8,587 nt of DNA from Tannerella sp. (GTDB lineage: Bacteria > Bacteroidota > Bacteroidia > Bacteroidales > Tannerellaceae), in contig JAISEZ010000208.1 in the NCBI GenBank assembly GCA_031263835.1, positions 1 through 8,587 on the forward strand, given 5' to 3'. Positions 1 through 6,753 of this stretch are shown piece after piece. Position numbers and translations under genes: made by a program. How positions within the stretch are numbered: position 1 is the stretch's first letter; every line of letters begins with the position of its first letter. The notes beneath the pieces are model-generated. The model was not told where the DNA came from. It did no database searches and saw nothing but the letters and a program-made list of their open reading frames with translations.

Positions 1-41
1 AAATAGGTATTCCCGTGATTGAAAATGGCCAAAGATGGCGA

Positions 42-72
42 TTGCATCCGGTTGCAGATAGGTTTAAATTTG
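42..72 (+). promoter_or_regulatory. Candidate Bacteroidetes-type promoter for the porin/imelysin/di-heme gene set
   Basis: TTG at 42-44 is followed after 20 bases by TAAATTTG at 65-72, an exact match to the Bacteroidetes -7 consensus TAnnTTTG. The -33 element is only a partial match (ATTG instead of TTTG). Transcription would start near 76-80 and leave a leader of about 40 bases before the ATG at 121. That leader contains a small GC stem (GCCC at 86-89 with GGGC at 97-100). No promoter of this quality was seen before the next two genes on this strand, so the promoter may serve all three. Confidence 0.5.
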
Positions 73-120
73 CACGCTCATAAAAGCCCGTCTGCGGGGC
101 AAAACTTAAAGCAGTAGGAT

Positions 121-1458
121 ATGAAAAAAAGACGTTTTCTGTCCATCGGGACAGGATTAATATATATATGTATGGGACTGTCGGCCCGTGACGGCGGCGA
201 AGGCGAGTGGCCGGGCACCGATTCCGTGGCAGCGGCTGTGACAGACAGGACGGCGACGATAGCTTCGCGCCTGCAGCTTGGCGGTTATGGCGAGGCCGTG
301 GCCCAGCGCATGTTTTACAGCGACAGCCCGGCGCGTTACTGGTATCCGGAGACCAACCGGGATGCCACTCACGGCCGTTTCGACCTCCCCCACGTCGTCT
401 TTTATCTCAGCTACGACTTCGGTCACGGCTGGAAAGTATCCACCGAAGTCGAGTTTGAACACGGCGGCGCCGGTTCGACCTACGAAATCGAAACCACCGA
501 GGCCGGCGAATACGAGACCGAAATCGAAAAAGGCGGCGAAGTCGCCATCGAACAGTTCTGGATTGAAAAGAGCTTCTCTCCGGCGGCCAACCTGCGCATG
601 GGGCATATCATCGTCCCCGTCGGCCTGACGAACCAGCACCACATGCCTACGGAATTTTTCTCCGTCCTCCGTCCGGAAGAGGAGACGGCCATCCTCCCCA
701 CTACGTGGCACGAAACGGGCGTCAGTTTCTGGGGACGCACGAAGGCGTGGCGCTATGAGGCGCAGTTTATCTCCGGCCTGGACGCCGAACGTTTCAGCGA
801 CGCCGGATGGATTCAGGGCGGCTCGACCTCCCCCTACGAGTTCACCATCGCCAACCGCTACGCCGGCGCTTTCCGCGCCGACAACTACTCCGTGAAAGGC
901 CTGCGCGTGGGACTGAGCGGCTACTTCGGGTTCAGCGCGAGGAACAGCCTGAAACCCGACCGCTATACGTTTAACGGCTCGCCCGTCAACGGTTCCGTGA
1001 CCGTCGGGGCGCTGGACGCCGTGTACGACGACCGCCACATCCTGGCCCGCGCCAATGTCATTTACGGTCACCTGGGCGACTCCTACACCATCTCGCGCGT
1101 CAACAAGAAGATGCCTTCCAAAAGCCCGTCGGCGCGGACGGACGTGGCCTCGGACGCACTGAGCTGGTATGTCGATGCGGGGTACGACCTGATGTCGTTC
1201 TTCCCCGCCCGCAGGCACCGGGAGAATAAGCTATATGTTTACGGGCACTACGGCTACTGCAACTCGATGTACAGTACCGTCGCGAGCATCACGCCCAAAA
1301 GATGGTGCGAAAAACGGATTATCAGCGCCGGGCTGAACTATTTCCCCCTGCGCGACATAGTCATCAAGGCCGAATACCGGCTCCGGCAGTTCAGGGCGCC
1401 GTACAACAACGAGCCGACCCTCTCGCTGGGCATTGCCTATTCGGGACTTTTCCTTTGA
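121..1458 (+). CDS. Outer-membrane porin-like beta-barrel protein
   Basis: This 445-residue protein is predicted to be an outer-membrane beta-barrel of the porin (OprO/P-like) type. It begins with a basic, then hydrophobic segment (residues 1-22) that fits a Sec signal peptide without a lipobox cysteine. From about residue 50 it consists of alternating, aromatic-rich strands typical of barrels, such as LQLGGYGEA (51-59) and the stretch around 91-112. The chain ends in SGLFL, close to the usual hydrophobic/aromatic C-terminus of barrels. The block LRMGHIIVPVGLTN (158-171), followed by HHMP and TTWHETGVSFWG (194-205), resembles Bacteroidetes porin-like proteins that carry a conserved G-x-x-x-P-x-G-x-x-N segment. 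The imelysin gene starts 37 bp downstream on the same strand, so co-transcription is likely. The substrate is unknown; an iron or small-anion channel would suit the neighbours. It was recognised from barrel features, not from a specific family match. Confidence 0.75.
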   Translation: MKKRRFLSIGTGLIYICMGLSARDGGEGEWPGTDSVAAAVTDRTATIASRLQLGGYGEAVAQRMFYSDSPARYWYPETNRDATHGRFDLPHVVFYLSYDFGHGWKVSTEVEFEHGGAGSTYEIETTEAGEYETEIEKGGEVAIEQFWIEKSFSPAANLRMGHIIVPVGLTNQHHMPTEFFSVLRPEEETAILPTTWHETGVSFWGRTKAWRYEAQFISGLDAERFSDAGWIQGGSTSPYEFTIANRYAGAFRADNYSVKGLRVGLSGYFGFSARNSLKPDRYTFNGSPVNGSVTVGALDAVYDDRHILARANVIYGHLGDSYTISRVNKKMPSKSPSARTDVASDALSWYVDAGYDLMSFFPARRHRENKLYVYGHYGYCNSMYSTVASITPKRWCEKRIISAGLNYFPLRDIVIKAEYRLRQFRAPYNNEPTLSLGIAYSGLFL

Positions 1459-1495
1459 GATTCATATTAATAACTCAATAAAATAGAAAGCAATT

Positions 1496-2680
1496 ATGAA
1501 GAAATTATTTCGGAACATTATGTCAGTCATGGCAACCCTGCTGCTGGTTGCCGGCATGTCCTCGTGCGAGAAGGACGAGGGCGGTGAAAACGGTGGAGAA
1601 ACGAACAACGATGAACGCTATCAGTCCATCCTCCGTTCCTACATCGAATCGACCATCGTCCCTACCTATCAGACGCTGGCCGAGGCTGCGCTCGAAATGC
1701 GCGCCGCCAACGAGAACCTGAAATCCGACCCGTCGGACGATAATATGAAGGCGGCTTCGGCGGCGTGGATGAAGGCGCGTGTCGCCTGGGAAATCAGTGA
1801 AGCCTTCCTGTTCGGCCCCGTGGGGGAACAGGCGCTCGATATTGATGCGCACATCGACTCCTGGCCGCTGGAACTGGACCAGATACTGGAAACGCTGGAG
1901 CAGGAAGCGGCCAGCCTCACCGGCGAGAAAGCCTGGGCGGAACTGGATGCCGAGGTCATCGGTTTTCATGTCACCGAATACCTCCTCTACCGCGAAGGGC
2001 AGACCCGTCCGGTGAGCGACCTGTCGGAAGCGGAACTGAAGTACCTGACGGCGGCTACCGACGCGCTGGTATGGGACTGCGTACTGGCGTACGTGGCCTG
2101 GGTCGGTGAAAGCGCGGTATCGGCGGAGATGCGCAGCGTCTTTAACGAAAACGCCGACGTCAAGGCGCATCTGGACGCCAATGCCAGCTACAGGGAATTT
2201 GCCAAAAAGCTGTCTCCGCAGTCGGCCGGCGGCAACTACACCTCGTGGGGTGACGCCCTGAGTGAAATCGCCGTCGGCGCAGCCGAAATCGCAGGCGAAG
2301 TGGGTGCGACCAAAATCGCCGAACCCTACGAAAATCATCGGACGGAAGATGTGGAATCCTGGTACAGCTGGCATTCGCTGGACGACTATCAGAACAACAT
2401 CCGCAGCATCAAGAACGCCTATCTGGGCGGCATGGACGACGGCTCGCGCAAAGCGGAATGCCTGAGCGCCTACATCGCTACGGTGGACGCCGGTCTCGAC
2501 GGTCAAATCAGGGCCAAGATAGACGACTGTCTGACGAAGATTGCCGCCATCGGCACAGGCGGAAAGTCGTTCTACGAAGTCGTGCGCGACCGGATTAACG
2601 GCCCGCAGGTCGATGCGGCGGTGGAAGCCTGTATCGAACTTCAAACCCTGTTCGACCGTATTCCGGAGATTATCGAATAA
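1496..2680 (+). CDS. Imelysin-family (IrpA-like, peptidase M75) lipoprotein
   Basis: The product is a 394-residue periplasmic-facing lipoprotein of the imelysin family. The signal peptide ends in the lipobox AGMSSC with the acylated cysteine at residue 24, followed by an acidic and polar tether (25-40). The imelysin signature GxHxxE is present as GFHVTE at 156-161 (G156, H158, E161). Other family marks are VAWEISEAFLFGP (97-109) and, in the second helical half, ESWYSWHSLDDYQNNI (287-302). The two halves fit the known internally duplicated helical bundle, and the length is normal. Family members such as IrpA and EfeO/EfeM-type proteins are linked to iron uptake; peptidase activity is historically claimed but doubtful. 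The gene sits 37 bp after the porin gene and is followed by a palindrome array and then the di-heme oxidoreductase. The family is confident; iron as the ligand is inferred from family and context. Confidence 0.9.
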   Translation: MKKLFRNIMSVMATLLLVAGMSSCEKDEGGENGGETNNDERYQSILRSYIESTIVPTYQTLAEAALEMRAANENLKSDPSDDNMKAASAAWMKARVAWEISEAFLFGPVGEQALDIDAHIDSWPLELDQILETLEQEAASLTGEKAWAELDAEVIGFHVTEYLLYREGQTRPVSDLSEAELKYLTAATDALVWDCVLAYVAWVGESAVSAEMRSVFNENADVKAHLDANASYREFAKKLSPQSAGGNYTSWGDALSEIAVGAAEIAGEVGATKIAEPYENHRTEDVESWYSWHSLDDYQNNIRSIKNAYLGGMDDGSRKAECLSAYIATVDAGLDGQIRAKIDDCLTKIAAIGTGGKSFYEVVRDRINGPQVDAAVEACIELQTLFDRIPEIIE

Positions 2681-2688
2681 CACAGGCG

Positions 2689-2726
2689 TGAATCAGCAGA
2701 CAGCATCGGGCGGGCGGCCATATAAT
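2689..2726 (+). repeat. Left arm of the inverted repeat framing palindrome array 1
   Basis: This arm begins 9 bp after the imelysin stop codon. Its outer 11 bases, TGAATCAGCAG (2689-2699), are the exact reverse complement of CTGCTGATTCA at 3026-3036. Going inward, the GC-rich part and the first TATAAT also match the right arm imperfectly: by hand alignment about 30 of 36 positions agree, with a 2-base insertion (CA) near 2719. Similarity stops sharply outside 2689. In RNA the two arms could close the whole array into one large stem-loop. Confidence 0.7.
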
Positions 2727-3002
2727 CTCCCGCGAACAGTTATAATCTCCCGCGAACAGCTATAATTTCCGGTGAAAGATTATAATCTCCGGCGAAAGAT
2801 TATAATCGTTGGCGAAAGATTATAATCTCCGGACGAAAGATTATAATCGCCGGCGAAAGATTATAATCTCTGACGAAAGATTATAATCGTTGGTGAAAGA
2901 TTATAATCTCCGACGAAAGATTATAATCTCCGGCGAAAGATTATAATCGCTGGACGAAAGATTATAATCGCTGACGAAAGATTATAATCGTTGGCGGGAA
3001 AT
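2721..3002. repeat. Palindrome array 1: 14 tandem units of 20-21 bp carrying GATTATAATC
   Basis: Fourteen units start at 2721, 2741, 2761, 2781, 2801, 2821, 2842, 2862, 2882, 2902, 2922, 2942, 2963 and 2983. Most follow the pattern TATAATC, then a variable 5-7 base core such as TCCGGC, GTTGGC or GCTGGAC, then GAAAGAT. Each unit junction makes the perfect palindrome GATTATAATC, found 11 times (starts 2778, 2798, 2818, 2839, 2859, 2879, 2899, 2919, 2939, 2960, 2980). The palindrome is invariant while the core between copies varies. The first two units carry a different CCCGCGAACAG core and the last unit is degenerate. The period is not a multiple of three, so coding is unlikely. The array lies in the 442-bp gap between the imelysin and di-heme genes. 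It could be an operator cluster, a chromosome-organising site or a run of RNA hairpins. Confidence 0.95.
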
Positions 3003-3036
3003 TATAGCCGTCTGCCCGCGGCTAACTGCTGATTCA
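3001..3036 (-). repeat. Right arm of the inverted repeat framing palindrome array 1
   Basis: Read on the minus strand this segment starts TGAATCAGCAG (3036 down to 3026), continues with a GC-rich stretch and ends in TATAAT (3006-3001), mirroring the left arm at 2689-2726. Similarity ends exactly at 3036. No clear target-site duplication is visible on comparing the bases just outside both arms (ACAGGCG on the left, GAATAGT on the right). Confidence 0.7.
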
Positions 3037-3069
3037 GAATAGTATAAGAAAACAGTGATTGCAATAACC

Positions 3070-3103
3070 GGGAACGTGCGGGCGGTCATGCCGGCGCTTT
3101 CCC
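3070..3103 (+). other. Imperfect stem-loop just upstream of the di-heme oxidoreductase start
   Basis: Bases 3070-3082 can pair with 3091-3103 in 11 of 13 positions (including one G-U pair), enclosing an 8-base loop. The stem lies 20 bp before the ATG at 3123, in a stretch with no recognisable TAnnTTTG promoter. It may be a leader structure that affects translation or mRNA stability of the downstream gene, or a chance fold in GC-rich DNA. Confidence 0.35.
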
Positions 3104-3122
3104 ATCATTTAAATACAAAGGT

Positions 3123-4667
3123 ATGAAAAAATTCAAGACATTCAAAAGATTCAGGACCCTCATCGGTACGGCGCTGCTGCTTGCACTGGCGGCAGCCTGC
3201 TCGGACGAACCGGGTTTAACGCCGGTAAATAAGGAATATGGCGAGGAATGGTATGCCGGCGGCAAAAACGGCACCGTCTTCAACGCCACTGCACGCGCCT
3301 ACAAGCAGCCGATGCAGCCCGTCAACGACGACCCCGTGCTCTACCGGCAGTTTATGCGCGGCGAAGAGCTGGCCGCCAAAAGCTTTGTCGCCGCCGGCGA
3401 GACGGGTTATTCCGGTCTCGGGCCGGTATACATCCGCAAGTCCTGCGTGGCCTGCCACCCCAGCTACGGCGGACACAGCAAGCGCGTCGACAAATTCGAC
3501 ACCGGCGACAGCCGCAACGGATACCTGCTGATGATTTACGACCCGGCCTCGCCCACGCTGGCGCTGGCCTCGAAGTATTTCACGGGCATGACCCAGACGC
3601 GCGCCATCGCTCCCTTCAAGCCGCCCATCGACGAATCGGGCATTGAACTGACGTGGAACGAATACGTCGACGAGCACGGCAACCGCTACGAGGACGGCAC
3701 GCCCTACAGCGACGGCTACAGCTATGCCGGCACGCTTATCTACCCGACCGTTACCGTCGCGCAGAGCGCCATCCTCTTCCCCGACTTCGACATGAGCCGT
3801 CATGCCGCTTCCATCGAAGCCACCATCGGCATTTACGGCGTCGGGCTGATTGACGCCATCTCCGACGAAGATTTGCGGGCGCAGTATGAGGAGGAACAGG
3901 CGCGCGGATACTGTCCGGGCGTGATTGGCGCCGACATCGAAGAATCGCCGGAGGACAATCCCTACTATCCGGGTAAACATCCGGGACGCTTCACCTACCT
4001 CTGTACCCGCGCCACGCTGGACAACGGGCCGGGCGCCAACGCCATCTGGAACATCACCAACGTCACGCGACCCACCCGGCAGTATCATTACATCACGGAC
4101 GAATATGCACGGGTAATGTCCGCAGACGCCGGCGTACAGACGGCGCTGGGGCAGACCGGGGAAGATATCTACGCCTGTCTGATGTCCAGAGACCTGGATA
4201 CGGAGATGACGGAAGAGGACTACAAAGCCTTTATGGTATGGCACCGCGCGCTCGCCGTACCGGCCGCGCGCAACCTCGACGACGAGACCGTACAGCACGG
4301 CCGCACGCTCTTTTACGAGAACGGCTGCACGGCCTGTCACCGTCCGTCGTGGACGACCCGCGCCAGCTACACGCCGCTGCCCGCCCTGTCGAACCAGACG
4401 ATTTATCCCTATACCGACCTGTTGCGTCACGACCTGGACATGAAGGAACCGGGACGTGCCCGTGTATGCCGCACAACGCCGCTGTGGGGGCGCGGTCTCC
4501 TGCCCGTCACGTCGGGACACTCCGACATGCTGCACGACCTGCGTGCCCGCAACTGCGAGGAAGCAATCCTCTGGCACGGCGGCGAAGCCAAAAACGCCCG
4601 GGAAAAGTTCCGCGCCATGACGAAAGCCGACCGCCAGGCGTTAATCAAGTTCCTGGAAGCAATCTGA
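3123..4667 (+). CDS. Di-heme oxidoreductase lipoprotein (COG3488/DUF1111-like)
   Basis: The product is a 514-residue c-type cytochrome lipoprotein. The signal peptide ends at LAAAC (acylated cysteine 26). Two heme-binding CxxCH motifs are visible: CVACH (C108, C111, H112), followed by PSYGGHS, and CTACH (C402, C405, H406). The C-terminal block TTPLWGRGL (451-459), then MLHDLRARNCEEAILWHGGEA (469-489), is the family's characteristic ending. These proteins are called thiol oxidoreductases or di-heme peroxidase relatives; the true reaction is unproven. The length is ordinary and both hemes look intact. Encoded just after an imelysin lipoprotein, it forms the frequently seen COG3487/COG3488 pair, so a redox step in iron or other metal handling at the cell surface is the natural inference. 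Cytochrome maturation would be needed in the periplasm. The start is supported by the signal peptide. Codons for residues 3-11 contain ATTCAA-type repeats spaced 9 bp apart. Confidence 0.9.
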   Translation: MKKFKTFKRFRTLIGTALLLALAAACSDEPGLTPVNKEYGEEWYAGGKNGTVFNATARAYKQPMQPVNDDPVLYRQFMRGEELAAKSFVAAGETGYSGLGPVYIRKSCVACHPSYGGHSKRVDKFDTGDSRNGYLLMIYDPASPTLALASKYFTGMTQTRAIAPFKPPIDESGIELTWNEYVDEHGNRYEDGTPYSDGYSYAGTLIYPTVTVAQSAILFPDFDMSRHAASIEATIGIYGVGLIDAISDEDLRAQYEEEQARGYCPGVIGADIEESPEDNPYYPGKHPGRFTYLCTRATLDNGPGANAIWNITNVTRPTRQYHYITDEYARVMSADAGVQTALGQTGEDIYACLMSRDLDTEMTEEDYKAFMVWHRALAVPAARNLDDETVQHGRTLFYENGCTACHRPSWTTRASYTPLPALSNQTIYPYTDLLRHDLDMKEPGRARVCRTTPLWGRGLLPVTSGHSDMLHDLRARNCEEAILWHGGEAKNAREKFRAMTKADRQALIKFLEAI

Positions 4668-4683
4668 AAATCAATGAGAGAAT

Positions 4684-4750
4684 GAGAGAATGTGAGAATG
4701 AGCCAATTCATTTTCACATTTTTCTCATTGGCTTATTCTCACATTTTCTC
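4684..4750 (+). terminator. Long hairpin between convergent genes, probable transcription terminator
   Basis: Bases 4684-4707 can pair with 4727-4750 over 24 positions, leaving a 19-base loop. Two of the pairs are G-U (4688/4746 and 4700/4734) when read as a plus-strand transcript. In minus-strand RNA these become C/A mismatches, so the fold is best for the mRNA of the di-heme gene, whose stop codon lies 16 bp upstream. The coiled-coil lipoprotein gene converges from the other side and its stop codon begins at 4761, so the hairpin can end both transcripts. The left arm is built from an 8-bp tandem repeat, TGAGAGAA (4675-4698). There is no strong T-tract. Confidence 0.75.
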
Positions 4751-4758
4751 CGGTGGGT

Positions 4759-5628
4759 TTATTTGACTTCAATCACCAGATAGCGGCCCATTTGCCAGAA
4801 CTGTTCGACATCCGTGATATGGAGTGTCAGGTTGCCGTGTTCGTCCCTGGACAGCCTGTACGCTTCGTCCGGATGGGCGGAACGGAGCGTGGCCTTGCCG
4901 GCATACAGCGGGATTTCGGTCACTTCGCGAATGTCGATGGAGACGAAATAGTCCTCATTGAAGAAACCTTCCAGCACTTTCGACTTGGAGAACAGGCCTC
5001 CGCCGGTCAGGATGTTCTGCCGTTTCAGTTCCTTCGCCGTACCGAGACAGTAATATGCCGTATTCAGTTTCCGGTTCTGTTCTTCCAGTTTTTTCGTCTG
5101 GGCGGCCGTCTCCCCGGACAGGGTTTCGATGTTTTCGTTCAGCGAAGCCACGATGTCGTCCAGTTCCCTGAGCCGTACATCCTTTCGGGCCAGCTCCTCC
5201 TGCAGGGAGGCAATCATCGCCGCCTTCTGGTTGAGTTCGACGGCGATACGGTCGATGGTACGCTGCAGGGCTTCCGAGCGGATATGACTGTTCTTCAGCT
5301 GTTCGCGCAGGGCGGCCAGCTGCTCCCGGTTGGATTTCAGGGTCTCGGCAATCTGGCGCACGTTGTTCTTGAGCTGTTCCTTTTGATGGGGGCTGATGTC
5401 TTCGCCTTTCGGATTGACGGAAAGGTAGTTTTCAGCCTGCCGGATTGACTGGATGTCGGACTGAATGTCGCTCAGCGTCGTCAACATGTCTTCCAGCAGG
5501 GCCGACGTAGCCGTCTTTTCGGCAACCAGCGCTTCATTTTCACTTTTCAGTTTCCTGTATTTGGCCGACTGTTCGATGCAGGAGGTCAGCAACGCCATAC
5601 AGAAACACAACAATAGAATCCTTTTCAT
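4759..5628 (-). CDS. Coiled-coil lipoprotein, possibly Cbp1 (collagen-binding adhesin)-like
   Basis: From the ATG at 5628 the product is 289 residues. This start is preferred over an in-frame ATG 24 bp upstream because it places the basic residues directly before the hydrophobic segment. The lipobox LLTSC gives an acylated cysteine at residue 17. Residues of about 20-190 are a long, charged coiled coil with many Leu, Gln, Glu and Lys residues. The C-terminal ~100 residues are a compact domain beginning AYYCLGTAKELK, rich in beta-prone segments and ending YLVIEVK. The layout (lipoprotein, coiled coil, AYY-x-x-GT domain) resembles proteins annotated in Bacteroides as the Cbp1 family, but I recall this from family knowledge and could not check it. 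The protein is probably anchored in the outer membrane. It lies 66 bp downstream of the Rpn-like gene on the same strand. No convincing promoter was seen directly before it. Confidence 0.75.
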   Translation of the reverse strand: MKRILLLCFCMALLTSCIEQSAKYRKLKSENEALVAEKTATSALLEDMLTTLSDIQSDIQSIRQAENYLSVNPKGEDISPHQKEQLKNNVRQIAETLKSNREQLAALREQLKNSHIRSEALQRTIDRIAVELNQKAAMIASLQEELARKDVRLRELDDIVASLNENIETLSGETAAQTKKLEEQNRKLNTAYYCLGTAKELKRQNILTGGGLFSKSKVLEGFFNEDYFVSIDIREVTEIPLYAGKATLRSAHPDEAYRLSRDEHGNLTLHITDVEQFWQMGRYLVIEVK

Positions 5629-5694
5629 ATACATATTTATTATACTTCGCACGGTCTGAAATTGTGAGATTACGGTTATAGCCCGGCGCCCGCT

Positions 5695-6588
5695 TCATTC
5701 TTCACCGTCCGACCCGTTTGAGCGAAAGATTTCCGAAATCCGTTCTTCGCCGAGGCCGGTAATCACTGCTATCTGCTCGACGGAAAAACCGTTGCGCTTG
5801 CCATTGAGTACAACGTTGATTAAACTTTCCGCCCGGCCTTTTGCTTCGCCTTCCGCCAACCCTTCCGCCTTGCCTTTTAACTCGCCTCCGTGGATAAGGG
5901 ATTTTTGGATGCGGACGGAATCCCAGTATCTGTCGTAGGCATACAATTCCGCTTCCGTAAAGGCGCCCTCCTCGCACATGTCCAGCGCACGGCTGATCTC
6001 CCGGTTCTTCTTCAGTTCGGCAGGTACGACACGCATCTCTTCCCCCACTTCCTGCAGGAAACGCAGCCACAGCACCGCCATCCGGCGATCCGTCCAAGTT
6101 TCCGCCTTGAACTTGGGCAGCTCCACCATTACAAATTCCAGCCCCTCGATCCGCTCGTCCGTTTTTTTGTCGTTCACGATCCGGTAGTGGTGGTAAAACT
6201 CGTCCGTTTTTTTGTCGAAGGTCTCGTTCAGTATCGCCAGGGCGTAAACAGGCTGCAGCAGGTAATATTTCTCGTTTTTGTCCAACTGCCTCACGTAGGC
6301 TTTCGAGGCGTTGAACACCATCCGGTTGGTAAAGGAGTTTTCCCACAGCATCTGCATCTCCACAATGAACTGACGCCCGTAGTTGTCCTTACAGCGGACG
6401 TCCACGATGGAGTCTTTCTTCAAGGGGTTTTCGGGTACCTGCTCCGCGGGGAGATATTCCAGGCTTACGATTTGCTGATCTTTGTCCAGCGGCATCAGTG
6501 CATTGAGGAAACTTTTCAGCAGGTCTTGGTGCTCGCCGAATATGCGCTTGAAGGGTAAATCGTTCTTAGGATCAAGATAACGTGCCAT
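5695..6588 (-). CDS. Rpn-family PD-(D/E)XK nuclease / putative transposase
   Basis: The product is a 297-residue protein of the Rpn (recombination-promoting nuclease) group, also labelled PD-(D/E)XK nuclease family transposase. The N-terminus ARYLDPKNDLPFKRIFG (2-18) is the family's opening signature. The predicted catalytic core is intact: D63 within IVDVR (61-65) and E77-x-Q79 within IVEMQM (75-80). The tail has the usual Gly/Glu/Lys/Ala-rich stretch (GGELKGKAEGLAEGEAKGRAE, 234-254), then a small helical segment ending EERISEIF (281-288). Proteins of this family are reported to cut DNA and promote RecA-independent recombination. They occur in many copies per genome but lack terminal inverted repeats. 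I saw none here, nor any sign that the gene moved recently. It is complete, with a -7 promoter box 26 bp before the start. The biological role is uncertain. Confidence 0.88.
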   Translation of the reverse strand: MARYLDPKNDLPFKRIFGEHQDLLKSFLNALMPLDKDQQIVSLEYLPAEQVPENPLKKDSIVDVRCKDNYGRQFIVEMQMLWENSFTNRMVFNASKAYVRQLDKNEKYYLLQPVYALAILNETFDKKTDEFYHHYRIVNDKKTDERIEGLEFVMVELPKFKAETWTDRRMAVLWLRFLQEVGEEMRVVPAELKKNREISRALDMCEEGAFTEAELYAYDRYWDSVRIQKSLIHGGELKGKAEGLAEGEAKGRAESLINVVLNGKRNGFSVEQIAVITGLGEERISEIFRSNGSDGEE

Positions 6589-6614
6589 AATGATAGATTA
6601 TTAAAATTGTCCCG

Positions 6615-6622
6615 CAAAGATA
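6615..6622 (-). promoter_or_regulatory. Candidate -7 promoter box for the Rpn-family gene
   Basis: On the minus strand this reads TATCTTTG, an exact TAnnTTTG match, followed by GCGGG and then the ATG 26 bp further on. A -33 TTTG at the right spacing (near 6642-6646) is absent, so only half of the promoter is supported. The position suggests that the Rpn gene is expressed independently of rsmI, which ends 165 bp upstream. Confidence 0.45.
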
Positions 6623-6753
6623 GATGAAATAATTCAATTATACGCGGATGGCTATCATTTTCGGAAGATATTTATAGCGAATTGCCGAATCCGTATATGC
6701 AGCGTATCCTCATCTCACCATTTTATCCCGCGCGAAGTATAATATCATGTTTT

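Noticed and set aside
157..1218. Long minus-strand open frame opposite the porin gene
   Set aside because: It is an antisense shadow created by GC-rich codon use. It has no promoter, signal or recognisable domain, while the plus-strand frame has clear barrel features.
1523..2683. 386-codon minus-strand open frame opposite the imelysin gene
   Set aside because: It is an antisense shadow; the plus strand carries the GxHxxE motif and a lipoprotein signal.
2721..3002. CRISPR array
   Set aside because: The units are contiguous 20-21 bp repeats with a related 10-11 bp variable core, not repeats separated by unique spacers of about 30 bp, and no cas gene is near.
2721..3002. A series of sigma-70 -10 boxes (TATAAT in every unit)
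   Set aside because: The primary sigma factor of Bacteroidetes recognises TAnnTTTG. Here TATAAT is simply the right part of the palindrome GATTATAATC, and there are no matching upstream elements.
2721..3002. Plasmid-type iteron replication origin
   Set aside because: The surroundings are chromosomal (rsmI, envelope genes), there is no rep gene, and iterons are not normally palindromic.
2689..3036. Insertion sequence or MITE
   Set aside because: Inverted ends exist but no target-site duplication was seen, and no second copy is in the window. Kept as a finding, not called as a mobile element.
3216..4577. 453-codon minus-strand open frame opposite the di-heme gene
   Set aside because: It is a shadow of a gene with two CxxCH motifs and a lipobox. 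Its composition (Val, Gly, Arg rich) is typical of antisense translation.
4753..5448. Plus-strand open frame over the coiled-coil lipoprotein
   Set aside because: The minus strand has a lipobox, heptad-like coiled coil and compact C-terminal domain. The plus frame shows no recognisable features and starts inside the terminator region.
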